NCBI RefSeq assembly: GCF_017922435.1
Contig: NZ_VDEZ01000001.1
Coordinates: 1,240,001 to 1,304,000, forward strand
Direction of reading: 5' to 3'
DNA: 64,000 nucleotides
From: Thalassospira sp. ER-Se-21-Dark
GTDB taxonomy: Bacteria > Pseudomonadota > Alphaproteobacteria > Rhodospirillales > Thalassospiraceae
Under the pieces are notes generated by a model, which was not told where the DNA came from, did not search any database, and saw nothing but the letters and a program-made list of their open reading frames with translations. Made by a program: the position numbers and the translations under genes. Below are positions 53,405-62,585 of the stretch, piece by piece; positions within the stretch are counted from its first letter, which is position 1; every line of letters starts with the position of its first letter.

Positions 53405-54319
53405 TCAAATGCGCGACAGGCCGTTCTGTTTGCGGATGATGTTGATCAGGCCGCGCAAGCCCGGGTGATTGTTATGACGGCTGCTGTAATACATGTGGAA
53501 GGGATCATCAGATGATGCATGGTCTTCCAGCACGATTTCAAGCTGTCCGCTGGCGAGTTCATCGGAAATGCGCGATTCCAGCAGATAGGCCAGTCCAAGC
53601 CCGGCCTTGGCGGCCGAGATCGTTGTTGCCGTGTCCTGAATGGTGATGTGGCCCGGCACGCGGTAGCTTTTCTGATCGGGGCCAGTGCCAAGTTCCCAGG
53701 GAAAAGGCGAATTATCGCCCAGAAGAAGTTGCAGGCATGTGTGATTGTGCAGATCTTCGGGGGTGTCTGGTTTTCCGCGGCGTGCAAGATAATCCGGTGC
53801 GCCGGCCACGACCCAGCGCTGGGGTCCGCTAAGTGCGATGGCAACCATGTCTTCCGGGACAAGATGGCCAAACCGGATGCCGGCATCATATCCCTCGGCG
53901 ACGATATCAATCGGCCGGTTTTCAACGATTATGCTGAGGCTTACATCGGGAAAGGTCTTGGCAAATTCCGGCAATGCCGGGGCGATCAGAAGGTGTGCGG
54001 CATCGGAAAAGGCGTTGATGCGGACCTCGCCAAAGCTGGCGGCACCGGGGGCATCAAGCGTCTGGAGGGCTTCATCAAGTTTGTCAAAGCCCTCGGCAAG
54101 CTTGGTTGCAAGGTCCTGACCCAGTTCGGTTGCCACGATCGACCGGGTCGTTCGATTGATCAGCTTTACGCCAAGGCGGCTTTCGAGACGGCGGATCGCG
54201 TGACTGGCCGCCGACGGCGAAAGGCCGAATTCAATCGCCGCAGCCTTGAAGCTCTGGCGGCGGACAATTGCCAGAAACAAGCGTAGATCGGCAAACTCTG
54301 CGCGGTCGATTCCAGCCAA
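53405..54319 (-). CDS. LysR-family transcriptional regulator
   Basis: 304 aa. N-terminal HTH: LRLFLAIVRRQSFKAAAIEF and GLSPSAASHAIRRLESRLG. The effector domain follows. Divergent from the SDR-AKR pair, which it probably regulates. A TTTCA-N5-TGAAA inverted repeat lies just upstream. Confidence 0.92.
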   Translation of the reverse strand: MAGIDRAEFADLRLFLAIVRRQSFKAAAIEFGLSPSAASHAIRRLESRLGVKLINRTTRSIVATELGQDLATKLAEGFDKLDEALQTLDAPGAASFGEVRINAFSDAAHLLIAPALPEFAKTFPDVSLSIIVENRPIDIVAEGYDAGIRFGHLVPEDMVAIALSGPQRWVVAGAPDYLARRGKPDTPEDLHNHTCLQLLLGDNSPFPWELGTGPDQKSYRVPGHITIQDTATTISAAKAGLGLAYLLESRISDELASGQLEIVLEDHASSDDPFHMYYSSRHNNHPGLRGLINIIRKQNGLSRI

Positions 54320-54346
54320 GTTGAACTCTATTCACTTTGTGGATGA

Positions 54347-54361
54347 TTTCAGTTCATGAAA
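54347..54361. promoter_or_regulatory. Candidate LysR binding site
   Basis: TTTCAGTTCATGAAA, a 15-bp interrupted palindrome in the 112-bp divergent region between the LysR and SDR genes. The form and place fit a LysR-type recognition site, but it is a single weak element. Confidence 0.4.
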
Positions 54362-54431
54362 AACCACACCACACGGGGCGGTGCAACAAGTAATCTGGCC
54401 AAAAGTCAGACAATTCAGCCGGAGGAATGCG

Positions 54432-55208
54432 ATGAGTGATATTCAGGCAGTCAGGATTCCAGACCTGATGTCGCGCCGTGTTTTGGTAACCGGGGGATCG
54501 ACCGGGATCGGGGCCGAGATTGTCAGGGGGTTTGCCGCACAGGGTGCCAAGGTTGCGCTTCATTATAATGAAAGCGGTGATGCAGCACGCGCCCTTCAGG
54601 CGGAGTTTCCCGAGCATGTCGTGGCTGTTCAGGGCGATATGAGTGAAACGGGTACCCCGACGAAAGTGGTCCGGGAAGCCGCAGGGATGCTTGGCGGGCT
54701 GGATGGCCTGATCAACAATGCCGGTGGCATGCTTGGCCGTGTGCCGACGACCGAGGTGGAGGCTGATCATCTTGACCGTGTCTTTGCCCTCAATGGCAAG
54801 TCTGTCTGGGAAGCCACGGTGGCGGCTTACCCCTACCTCAAAGCGTCAGAAAACGGCTTTGTGGTCAATACGACATCGATTGCCGCGCGCAATGGCGGCG
54901 GCGGTGGTGCAGTGCTGTATGCCGCGGCAAAATCCTTTGTCAGCAGCCTGACACGCGGACAGGCGAAGGAATTTGTGGCGGACGGCATTCGCGTGAACGC
55001 CGTTTCGCCGGGCCTGATCCAGACGCCATTTCATGACCGCTATACACCGCCAGATGTTCTTGCCGCGCAAAGTGCAACGGTCCCGATGGGTCGCGTGGGC
55101 CGCCCGGATGAATGTGTCGGGGCGTTCCTGTTTCTCGCCTCAAACGCCATGGCGGGCTACATCACAGGCCAGATCATCGAGGTCAATGGCGGCCAGTTAA
55201 TGCCTTAG
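54432..55208 (+). CDS. Short-chain dehydrogenase/reductase
   Basis: 258 aa. Rossmann T-G-G-S-T-G-I-G (cofactor), N-N-A-G, catalytic Ser in NTTSIAARNGGG and Y-A-A-A-K. AVSPGLIQTPFHDR follows. Substrate unknown. The ATG at 54432 follows GGAGGA with 6 nt spacing. 13 bp ahead of an aldo/keto reductase gene, so the two form an operon. Confidence 0.9.
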   Translation: MSDIQAVRIPDLMSRRVLVTGGSTGIGAEIVRGFAAQGAKVALHYNESGDAARALQAEFPEHVVAVQGDMSETGTPTKVVREAAGMLGGLDGLINNAGGMLGRVPTTEVEADHLDRVFALNGKSVWEATVAAYPYLKASENGFVVNTTSIAARNGGGGGAVLYAAAKSFVSSLTRGQAKEFVADGIRVNAVSPGLIQTPFHDRYTPPDVLAAQSATVPMGRVGRPDECVGAFLFLASNAMAGYITGQIIEVNGGQLMP

Positions 55209-55221
55209 GAAGGAATTCGAT

Positions 55222-56208
55222 ATGAACTACAGAAAATTCGGCAAGACAGGGCGCACGGTATCCGAAGTCGGTTTCGGCGCCTGGGCCATTGGTGGTGCGT
55301 GGGGCGATGTTTCAGAGGCTGACGCGCGTGCCGCCCTGCATGCCGCCCTTGATAACGGCACGACATTTATTGATACCGCCGATGTTTACGGTGATGGCCG
55401 GTCGGAAAAAATCATCGCCGATGTCATGAAGGAACGTGGTGGCGAACGCCCGTTCATCGCAACCAAGGCCGGGCGTCGTTTGGATCCGCATGTGTCTGAG
55501 GGCTACAACAAGCAGAACCTGACCGCATTTGTCGAACGCAGCCTAAAGAACCTTGCGACGGATTGTCTTGATCTGGTGCAGCTTCATTGCCCGCCGACAG
55601 AGGTTTTCTATCGCCCGGATGTGTTCGAGGTGATGGAGGAGATGGTCACCGCCGGGAAAATCCGCAATTACGGTGTTTCGGTCGAGAAAGTCGAAGAAGG
55701 CCTCAAAGCCATCGAATATCCCGGGGTTGCGTCGGTTCAGATCATTTACAACATCTTCCGCCAACGCCCGTCGGGACTTTTCTTCCGCGAGGCAAAAGCA
55801 AAGAATGTCGGGGTGATCGTCCGTGTGCCGTTGGCATCCGGCCTTTTGACCGGCAAGATGACCAAGGACACCGCCTTTGCCGCAGACGACCACCGTGCGT
55901 TTAACCGCAACGGTGAGGCGTTTGACAAAGGCGAAACATTTGCCGGTGTGCCGTTTGATGTTGCGCTTGAAGCTGTCGAGGAAATCCGCCGGCTGGTTCC
56001 CGACAATATCACCATGGCGCAGTTTGCCCTGCGCTGGATTTTGATGGAAGAAGCCGTTGGTGTTGTGATTCCGGGGGCAAAGAACGCAGCCCAGGCCGCG
56101 GCGAATGCGGCGGCAAGTGATGTGGCACCCCTGCCCTCAGAGGTGATCGGTGAATTGCGCAACATCTATGAGCAGCGCATCGCCCCGCACGTCCATCATT
56201 TGTGGTGA
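55222..56208 (+). CDS. Aldo/keto reductase
   Basis: 328 aa TIM-barrel NADPH oxidoreductase. The Asp-Tyr-Lys-His tetrad appears in IDTADVYGDGRSE, A-T-K-A-G-R and Q-L-H-C-P-P. End segments M-A-Q-F-A-L-R-W-I and V-V-I-P-G-A-K match the AKR11/YhdN-like group. Coupled to the SDR gene. Substrate unknown. Confidence 0.9.
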   Translation: MNYRKFGKTGRTVSEVGFGAWAIGGAWGDVSEADARAALHAALDNGTTFIDTADVYGDGRSEKIIADVMKERGGERPFIATKAGRRLDPHVSEGYNKQNLTAFVERSLKNLATDCLDLVQLHCPPTEVFYRPDVFEVMEEMVTAGKIRNYGVSVEKVEEGLKAIEYPGVASVQIIYNIFRQRPSGLFFREAKAKNVGVIVRVPLASGLLTGKMTKDTAFAADDHRAFNRNGEAFDKGETFAGVPFDVALEAVEEIRRLVPDNITMAQFALRWILMEEAVGVVIPGAKNAAQAAANAAASDVAPLPSEVIGELRNIYEQRIAPHVHHLW

Positions 56209-56249
56209 TCAAACGCATCCAATGGCCTTAAACGGCCGATGAGACAGAT

Positions 56250-56282
56250 AAAGGGGCACCATGCGATTGGTGCCCCTTTTTT
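56250..56282. terminator. Terminator between the AKR and methyltransferase genes
   Basis: AAAGGGGCACCA / TGGTGCCCCTTT stem with a 6-base loop and T-runs in both directions; plus-strand TTTTTT is strongest. Serves convergent genes. Confidence 0.88.
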
Positions 56283-56287
56283 GCGTT

Positions 56288-56887
56288 TCAGGCGGATTTG
56301 CGGACTTCGCTGAGCATTTCCGGGCGGCTTTTGCGTTCGATCTTATAGACCGACGAGGGCGGGACATTGCGCACCGTGGTGCCGATGCGCGTCGCCTGAA
56401 GATCAAGGCGGGCCAGAATGGCGTCCGGCACCGGGCAGCGCGGGCCATAGGTGAACTGGTAAAATGCGCCGTCTTCGCGCAGATATTCAAAACTGCCCGA
56501 CAAGATGCCCATGATCTGGCGCGGTGACATCGACAAAAGCGGCAGGCCGCTAATCGCGCTTGCCAGTTCGCCAGCGCCAAAAAGGCCCTTTTTACCCAAA
56601 CGGCAGGCATCCATTTGCAGGATGCGAGCTCTGGGATAGCGTTCGGAAAGCAGGCGGGAGAAATCCGGTCCGGCTTCGATCAATGTCAGGTCATCTTCAC
56701 GCAAGCCGCGATCAAGAAGTGCACGGGTAAACACACCTGTCCCCGGTCCGAGTTCCAGAACCGGGGTGCTTTGGGTGTTGATTTCGGATGTGATCAGCCG
56801 CGCCAGCGCTGGGCTTGAGGGCGAAATGGCGGATATTTTTCTGGGATCGGTGACCCAGGCGCGAATGAAAGGCAAAAAGTCCGACAT
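56288..56887 (-). CDS. Phospholipid N-methyltransferase-like (PmtA type) protein
   Basis: 199 aa SAM methyltransferase. FIRAWVTDPRKISAISPSSP is the membrane-interacting N-terminus of PmtA-like enzymes, which make phosphatidylcholine from phosphatidylethanolamine in alphaproteobacteria. SAM motif L-E-L-G-P-G-T-G-V-F-T. The later part (FTYGPRCPVPDAILARLDLQ) also fits. Could alternatively be a related rRNA adenine dimethylase-like protein. Confidence 0.8.
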   Translation of the reverse strand: MSDFLPFIRAWVTDPRKISAISPSSPALARLITSEINTQSTPVLELGPGTGVFTRALLDRGLREDDLTLIEAGPDFSRLLSERYPRARILQMDACRLGKKGLFGAGELASAISGLPLLSMSPRQIMGILSGSFEYLREDGAFYQFTYGPRCPVPDAILARLDLQATRIGTTVRNVPPSSVYKIERKSRPEMLSEVRKSA

Positions 56888-57035
56888 CGAATGAAATGCC
56901 CCACTTGGTAAAGGGAGAGCGCATAAACTGCCGACCCTTTATGTCGCTTCGGGCGCTTATTTGTGTTCATTTTGCGAAATGCCACCCGGCAACGTGTCCA
57001 CCCAGAGACGTGCGAGGTGGCGTTCAACGCAATGA

Positions 57036-57332
57036 TTACGCAGCGCGGTTACGGCGCAGAACATCAATGATTTCGGCCTTGTGCGGATCGGCATGAAATG
57101 CATCGGCCATGATCATCACACCCTTGGTGCCGTCATTGGCCTCGATCATGAACAGCGTTGCCTCGTCACCCGGATCGGTGCCTTGGTCGGTGCTGTTGGA
57201 ATGGACAAGGCGCAGCTCGTCCGGGGTATAAAGCTTGCCGGTGCCGTCACTGCGTACACCGCCCTCCTCGGCCATGAAATGATGTTCAAAACCGTGTTCT
57301 TTGGCGTTTGCCTGAAGATCAGCCAAGGTCAT
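57036..57332 (-). CDS. Small protein of the 'TDPGDEATLFMIEANDGTKG' family, copy 1
   Basis: 98 aa, function unknown. Resembles short proteins often mis-named phosphoribosylpyrophosphate synthetase in databases, which share the 'D(P)xDxxxLYxI.xxDGxKG' pattern: here GTDPGDEATLFMIEANDGTK. The N-terminal helix is MTLADLQANAKEHGFEHHFM. No signal or membrane segment. Clear tandem paralogue of the next gene. Confidence 0.72.
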   Translation of the reverse strand: MTLADLQANAKEHGFEHHFMAEEGGVRSDGTGKLYTPDELRLVHSNSTDQGTDPGDEATLFMIEANDGTKGVMIMADAFHADPHKAEIIDVLRRNRAA

Positions 57333-57400
57333 TGCGGGCCTCCTCGATCAAAAATTGTCTGATAAAGGCAAAACGCAAATCCTGGCTGCTTGTTCCGAAA

Positions 57401-57694
57401 TCAACTGTGCTTGCGGCGAAGACTGTCGATCAGATCGGCCTTGTTGCGGTCGGTATCAAAGCTGTTGGGCACAATCAGCATACCGCGCGTGCCATCGCTG
57501 GCCTCGATCATGTACAGGGTGGCGTCATCGCCCGGGTCGGTTCCGGCATCGACAGAACGGGAATCGATGATCGTCAAATCATCGGCGCTATATTTCGCCT
57601 GTTTGCCATCGCAAGTGACATGGTTTTCCGATGCGCTGAAAACATGCGAAAAGCCGCGCTCACGCGCCAGATCTTGTAATTCGCTCAAGTTCAT
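57401..57694 (-). CDS. Small protein of the same family, copy 2
   Basis: 97 aa, about half-identical to its neighbour: MNLSELQDLARERGFSHVFS and GTDPGDDATLYMIEASDGTR. Both copies end in I-D-x-L-R-R. The ATG at 57694 follows GGAGG; the longer reading to 57739 lacks similarity. It is transcribed first, with 68 bp before copy 1, so the pair may be an operon. Confidence 0.72.
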   Translation of the reverse strand: MNLSELQDLARERGFSHVFSASENHVTCDGKQAKYSADDLTIIDSRSVDAGTDPGDDATLYMIEASDGTRGMLIVPNSFDTDRNKADLIDSLRRKHS

Positions 57695-57801
57695 GATGGT
57701 CCTCCGTTCGATGGATGCAGCCGTAAGGCCAACAATCATCAGACCCTATCACGAAATGCGCCCGGCGTATTTGCGTGTGCGCAATCTGGCAGAAAACAGG
57801 C

Positions 57802-58317
57802 CTATTTCGCATCAAGAGCCATCTTCATGCCCTCGTGGCTGGCGACAAATCCAAGCCGTTCATAGAAGCGATGGGCATCCTTGCGGGTTTTATCCGTGGT
57901 GAATTGTATCAACGCCGCGCCAAGTGATTGCGAAATCGAAATGGATTGCTTGATCAGCTTTTCGCCAATCTTCTGGCCACGGGCGGTACTTGCCACCCGG
58001 ACCCCTTCGATCTGGGCGCGCAGCTGGCCGCGCCGCGACAATCCGGCGATCATGGTCAGCTGCAAACAGCCAACAATTTCCATGCCTTGGATCGCCAGCA
58101 GGTACTTGTTGGGCAGGGCATCGGTGGACTGGGATTCCATGGCATCAAACGCGGCGTAATAGGCATCCGGAAGCGGATCGGTGAATTCCTCGCGGGTTTT
58201 GCCTTTTTCATCATCGGCCAGAAGGGCAACAATGGCAGGCAAATCATTGCGGGTGGCATAGCGAAACGTGATGTCATCGGATTTTGTGGTGGTGCTGGTG
58301 GTGGTGGCGTTTGACAT
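57802..58317 (-). CDS. GNAT family N-acetyltransferase
   Basis: 171 aa. FRYATRNDLPAIVALLADDE, then the core V-A-S-T-A-R-G-Q-K-I-G-E-K-L-I and the terminal R-K-D-A-H-R-F-Y-E-R-L-G-F. The Ser/Thr-rich N-terminus (TTTSTTTK) is unusual. Substrate unknown. The ATG at 58317 is chosen over a longer frame. Confidence 0.86.
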   Translation of the reverse strand: MSNATTTSTTTKSDDITFRYATRNDLPAIVALLADDEKGKTREEFTDPLPDAYYAAFDAMESQSTDALPNKYLLAIQGMEIVGCLQLTMIAGLSRRGQLRAQIEGVRVASTARGQKIGEKLIKQSISISQSLGAALIQFTTDKTRKDAHRFYERLGFVASHEGMKMALDAK

Positions 58318-58515
58318 TGCGGGATCCCTTTGCTGATGGCGGGCCATCATGGGCAAAGCCGGGGATCAAGGCAATATGGCAATGACGCCGCCTGTTTGTG
58401 CATCAGGCGACGTCATTTCCGGTAGTGCGGGGCCCAAAGCCAAAGACCGGCACGGGGATGGGGGAAATCATGCCGATATCAAACCAGGGACCCCGGCAAG
58501 CAGGGTTTGTGGAGG

Positions 58516-59256
58516 TCAGGCAAGACCACCATTGGCGCGGATGGTCTGACCATCCACCCAGCCGGAATCCGGTCCGGCCAGGAAGGACACCACGCCGGCG
58601 ATGTCATCAGGTTCACCAAGCCGTTCGAGCGGTGGCATCTTTGCGAAATTGGCAATCTGTTCGTCGGTCTTGCCATTGAGGAACAGTTCGGTTGCCACCG
58701 GGCCCGGCGCAACGGCATTGACCGTGATCTGGCGACCGCGCAGTTCCTTGGCGAACACACCCGTCATGGCCTCGACCGCGGCCTTGGTGGCGTTATAAAC
58801 GGCATAACCCGGCAGCTTGAGGTGTAGGGCAGTGGTTGAGAAGTTGATCACCCGACCATGGTCACGCAGGTGTTTTGCGCCTTCGCGCAGCATGTTGAAC
58901 GTGCCGCGCACATTGATGTCCATCATCGCGTCATAGGTGGCGTCATCCATGTCGGCAATCGGGGTGGTCGTCATGACACCAGCGTTATTTACGATGACAT
59001 CAACGCCGCCAAACTCGGCGATGGTCTTGTCAAACAGGGCCTTAACCGCATCCGGCCTGGCAATGTCCGCCTTGATTGCGATGGCCTTGTGGCCCTGGGA
59101 TTTAAGCGAATCAGCCAGTTCTTCTGCCGGGGCGGCAGAGCTGGCATAGTTGATGACAACATTAAAGCCATCCGCCGCCAGACGTTTGGCAAGCGCCACG
59201 CCAATGCCGCGTGATGCGCCGGTGATGATGGCAGTTTTGTTTTCAGGGACAGACAT
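58516..59256 (-). CDS. Short-chain dehydrogenase/reductase (FabG-like)
   Basis: 246 aa. T-G-A-S-R-G-I-G at residue 11-18, N-N-A-G-V, catalytic N-F-S-T-T then Y-A-V-Y-N-A-T-K (a variant of YxxxK), and AVAPGPVATELFLNGKTDEQ. NADPH preference is suggested by the Arg in GASRG. Divergent from a LysR gene with 124 bp between; GGAG lies 7 nt before the ATG at 59256. Confidence 0.9.
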   Translation of the reverse strand: MSVPENKTAIITGASRGIGVALAKRLAADGFNVVINYASSAAPAEELADSLKSQGHKAIAIKADIARPDAVKALFDKTIAEFGGVDVIVNNAGVMTTTPIADMDDATYDAMMDINVRGTFNMLREGAKHLRDHGRVINFSTTALHLKLPGYAVYNATKAAVEAMTGVFAKELRGRQITVNAVAPGPVATELFLNGKTDEQIANFAKMPPLERLGEPDDIAGVVSFLAGPDSGWVDGQTIRANGGLA

Positions 59257-59380
59257 CAAAAGTCTCCTTGGTGGTTACGGGGCCTCAAGGGCATGGGCCC
59301 ACTATGCCCAAGATGACTTTTTGGATAATTAGGCTATATTCGACATCATTATTCGAAAATGAACAACAATAAGGATCGCA

Positions 59381-60298
59381 ATGGACCGGTTTGAGGAAAT
59401 GCGTAATTTCGTGCGCGTGGTGGAGCGCAAAAGCTTTACCAAGGCGGCGAGTGATCTTTTGATCCCGCGCGCAACCATGACCAATTCCATCCAGCGGCTT
59501 GAAGACCGGTTGGGTACCCGGTTACTGGAACGTACGACGCGCACGGTCAATCCAACCCGTGACGGGGATGCCTATTACCAACGCTGTGTGCGGATTCTGG
59601 CCGATCTTGAAGAAGCCGATGGCAGCTTTACCAATGCCGATCCCAAAGGGTTGCTTCGGGTTAATCTGCAAGGGACGTTGGCGCGGACCTTTATCATCCC
59701 GGCACTCTCGGAATTTCGCGATCGCTATCCGGGGATCGAACTGGTGCTGGCCGATGGTGACCGGTTTGTCGATCTGGTGCATGAAGGGTTTGATTGCGTG
59801 TTGCGCAGTGGGGATCTGGCCAGTTCATCGATGATTGGGCGAAGGCTTGCGCTTTTGCATGAGGCAACGGTGGCCAGCCCAGATTACATCGCCCGCACCG
59901 GTATGCCCGAAACCCTTGCAGACCTTAAAAGTCAGGGTCACCAGATGGTTTGTTTTTTATCCGGTGCGGATGACAAGCCGATCCCGCTTGATTTCAGGGT
60001 GGATGGCAAGCTTTGCGAGATCATGCTGCCCGCCAGTATCTCCGTGACCGGGGCCGACAGCTATGCCGCCTGTGCCGCCGCCGGATTGGGGATTGTTCAG
60101 GTGCCGCGCTATCGCGTGGCCGATGACCTTAAATCGGGGAAACTGATTGAAATCCTGCCCGATTGCCCGCCCGATCCGATGCCGGTTTCGGTGCTGTATC
60201 CGCAAAACCGGCAGCTTTCGGCGCGTGTGCGGGTATTTGTCGACTGGCTGACTGAATTGCTGGCGGGGCTTGATCTTGCCGGGTCAGGCCGGGCTTGA
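59381..60298 (+). CDS. LysR-family transcriptional regulator
   Basis: 305 aa. HTH region MRNFVRVVERKSFTKAASDL and IPRATMTNSIQRLEDRLGTR; CrgA/DsdC-like effector domain with L-R-V-N-L-Q-G-T-L-A-R. Likely regulates the divergent SDR gene. Its 3' end overlaps the convergent SRPBCC gene by 15 bp. Confidence 0.92.
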   Translation: MDRFEEMRNFVRVVERKSFTKAASDLLIPRATMTNSIQRLEDRLGTRLLERTTRTVNPTRDGDAYYQRCVRILADLEEADGSFTNADPKGLLRVNLQGTLARTFIIPALSEFRDRYPGIELVLADGDRFVDLVHEGFDCVLRSGDLASSSMIGRRLALLHEATVASPDYIARTGMPETLADLKSQGHQMVCFLSGADDKPIPLDFRVDGKLCEIMLPASISVTGADSYAACAAAGLGIVQVPRYRVADDLKSGKLIEILPDCPPDPMPVSVLYPQNRQLSARVRVFVDWLTELLAGLDLAGSGRA

Positions 60299-60790
60299 GC
60301 CGCGCGAAAGCAGTTTGATCCGGTTTCGCAATGAAACCAGATGCGCCTGCCAGTAATGGGTCATCATCGGTTTGAAACGGTTGTCATTCAGGCCATTGCG
60401 CCCGGGATGGGCCATCGAAAGCTTTTCAAGGCCAAGATGTTCCAGCGTGATACGGGTGTGATCGCCAAGTGCGCTAAAGCGGATATCGACCAATGTCGCC
60501 GGTTCCTTGGGGTCGGCCATCGGCCAGTTCCATTCAAAACTCAGGCGCTTGGCGGGCTCCCACTTGGTGACCTTACCGGCGCGGACGATGAAATCGGGGC
60601 GGCGTTTATCGACTTCCTGCAAATAGCGCACACCATTTTCCGTCCCAAATTCCATGATGCCCGGACGATTGCCAAGCAGCCGGTTGCGCGGCCCCTGTTT
60701 CCACCAGTGATCAATCCCGTCAGTGAACTGGTCAAAGGCGGTGGCGGCGTCGCAGTCAACGCGAAGCGCAACAAAGGTTTTGGCTGACAT
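60284..60790 (-). CDS. SRPBCC (AHSA1-like) domain protein
   Basis: 168 aa START-like fold: F-V-A-L-R-V-D-C-D-A-A-T-A-F-D-Q-F-T, GKVTKWEPAKRLSFEWNWPM, TRITLEHLGLEKL and the C-terminal helix THYWQAHLVSLRNRIKLL. Function unknown, ligand-binding or toxin-like AHSA1 group. Overlaps the 3' end of the convergent LysR gene. Confidence 0.83.
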   Translation of the reverse strand: MSAKTFVALRVDCDAATAFDQFTDGIDHWWKQGPRNRLLGNRPGIMEFGTENGVRYLQEVDKRRPDFIVRAGKVTKWEPAKRLSFEWNWPMADPKEPATLVDIRFSALGDHTRITLEHLGLEKLSMAHPGRNGLNDNRFKPMMTHYWQAHLVSLRNRIKLLSRGSSPA

Positions 60791-60941
60791 CGAAGATCCC
60801 GTTTAACAGCAATGACGCCGATCTGGTGTGCGGCTTGTTCCTGTTTTGCAGAAAGCCCGTGGCCGGACAAGCAAAACCCGATCCGGCAGGCATAATGTGC
60901 CAAATCGGGTCTGAAGGGTCTGTGGTCGAAGATATAGCGGT

Positions 60942-61889
60942 TTAGTAGCCGGTCTCGCGATTGACCAGACCACGCGGGGTTTCGCCGCGGGCCAGACGAT
61001 CAAGGTTTTCGGCAATCTGATCGACCGATTCTTCAAACCGGGTGGCGGCCGCAATATGCGGGGTGATGCGGATTTTGGCATGGTCCCAGAACGGGTGGCT
61101 TTCGGGCAGCGGTTCGGTCGCCGCAACATCCAAAAACGCGCCGCGCAGATGGCCGGTATCAATCGCGCGCAGCAAGTCGGCCTCGTTGATCATCGCCCCA
61201 CGGGCGGCATTGATGATCGCGGCCCCCTTGGGCAGGAAGGAAAGCGTGCTGCTGTTTAGCACGTTTTCAGTTTCGGACGTGCGCGGCAGAAGGCAGATCA
61301 GGATATCGGACTGACCGAGGAATTCTGCCAGCGTCTCTTTGCCGGCATAGGTCGAAATGCCTTCAATCGCCTTCATCGAGCGGCTCCAGCCCGAAACAGA
61401 AAAGCCCAGATTGGACAGCGACACAGCAACCGCAGAGCCCAGTGCACCCAGCCCCATGACACCGACCCGGCATTGCGAAATGCGTGCGACGTCATGCTGG
61501 GTCCAGTCGGCCTTGGCCTGCTGGGCGCTATAGACATCAAAGTCGCGCATGAAATGAAGCGCGGCATAAAGGTGATATTGCACCATCTGATCGGCCATCC
61601 CGGCATCTTCCAGACGAATGACCGGCAGTTCCTTGGGCAGGCTGGGGGATGAAACAACATGATCGACCCCGGCACCGAGCGAGAAGATGGCCTTCAAGTT
61701 CGGAAGTGTCTTGATCAGGCCCTGCGGCTGTTTCCAGAACAGGGCGTAGTCAATCGTTTCAGGAACGTAATCGTCTTCCTCGATCACGATATTGGCGTCC
61801 GGCAGGCGGTCAACCATCACGCTTTTCCACTTTTGATCGTCGCCGGCAGCGGAAATCAGAATATTGAGCGGGGCGTTGGTGGTTGCCAT
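60942..61889 (-). CDS. ghrA: Glyoxylate/hydroxypyruvate reductase A-like dehydrogenase
   Basis: 315 aa D-2-hydroxyacid dehydrogenase. L-K-A-I-F-S-L-G-A-G-V-D-H and V-G-V-M-G-L-G-A-L-G-S-A-V (NAD(P) fold), N-A-A-R-G-A-M-I-N-E and ATEPLPESHPFWDHAKIRIT with catalytic His in the closing I-T-P-H-I-A-A-A-T. Matches the GhrA subgroup. Reduces glyoxylate or hydroxypyruvate by inference. Confidence 0.9.
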   Translation of the reverse strand: MATTNAPLNILISAAGDDQKWKSVMVDRLPDANIVIEEDDYVPETIDYALFWKQPQGLIKTLPNLKAIFSLGAGVDHVVSSPSLPKELPVIRLEDAGMADQMVQYHLYAALHFMRDFDVYSAQQAKADWTQHDVARISQCRVGVMGLGALGSAVAVSLSNLGFSVSGWSRSMKAIEGISTYAGKETLAEFLGQSDILICLLPRTSETENVLNSSTLSFLPKGAAIINAARGAMINEADLLRAIDTGHLRGAFLDVAATEPLPESHPFWDHAKIRITPHIAAATRFEESVDQIAENLDRLARGETPRGLVNRETGY

Positions 61890-62056
61890 TGGGGTCTCCT
61901 GGTCAAAACGTCGAAAGTTGGGGCGAAAAGGGTTCTACACATATCAAACGCGCCAGAGCGCAAAGCGTTCCGGCGCGTCAATTGGCGCTTTAATCACAGT
62001 CTGTCATGGACCGGCCTGCTTTCACAAGGCCGGGTCGGCGTTCGTTTTGCGCAGCC

Positions 62057-62476
62057 TTAATGGGCAAAGATCATCGCCGGATCGCGGAAGGTCTTGAATT
62101 CAAGGCCATTTCCCGCCGGATCTTCGACAAAGAAGGTCCCTTGTTCGCCCGGCTCACCCTTAAAGCGGATCTTGGGTTCGAGCAGGAATTTGACATTGGC
62201 GGCTTTAAGCTTGTCTGCCAGTTCATGCCATTTTTCCCATTCAAGAACCGCCCCGAAATGCGGGATTGGCACCGCATCACCATCGACATCACCCGACCCC
62301 TTGTTCTGACCGGCTTCCGGGCGAACATGGGCCGACAGTTGATGACCAAAGAAATCAAAATCAATCCAGGCCTCGGTCGAGCGACCTTCTTCACAGCCGA
62401 GGATATCGATATAGAACGCGCGGGTGTCAGATATCGATTTGATTGGAAAGGCCAGATGGAACGGGGGCAGCGACAT
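62057..62476 (-). CDS. VOC family glyoxalase-like protein
   Basis: 139 aa. H-L-A-F-P-I-K-S-I-S-D-T-R-A-F-Y, D-F-F-G-H-Q-L-S-A-H-V, FEVKD-like F-F-V-E-D-P-A-G-N-G-L-E-F-K. The His and Glu residues fit a metal site. Close to DUF3291-free glyoxalase homologues of alphaproteobacteria. Divergent from the GcvA-like LysR gene, which may regulate it. Confidence 0.88.
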   Translation of the reverse strand: MSLPPFHLAFPIKSISDTRAFYIDILGCEEGRSTEAWIDFDFFGHQLSAHVRPEAGQNKGSGDVDGDAVPIPHFGAVLEWEKWHELADKLKAANVKFLLEPKIRFKGEPGEQGTFFVEDPAGNGLEFKTFRDPAMIFAH

Positions 62477-62585
62477 GAGTGTCTCCTAGATAATCTAATG
62501 CTGTGTTGTTAGAGACAGTCTAAATCAGCATAATACCGCGCGTAAAATCAGAAGTTCTGAATTTAAGATTAGGAAAACTATCGAT

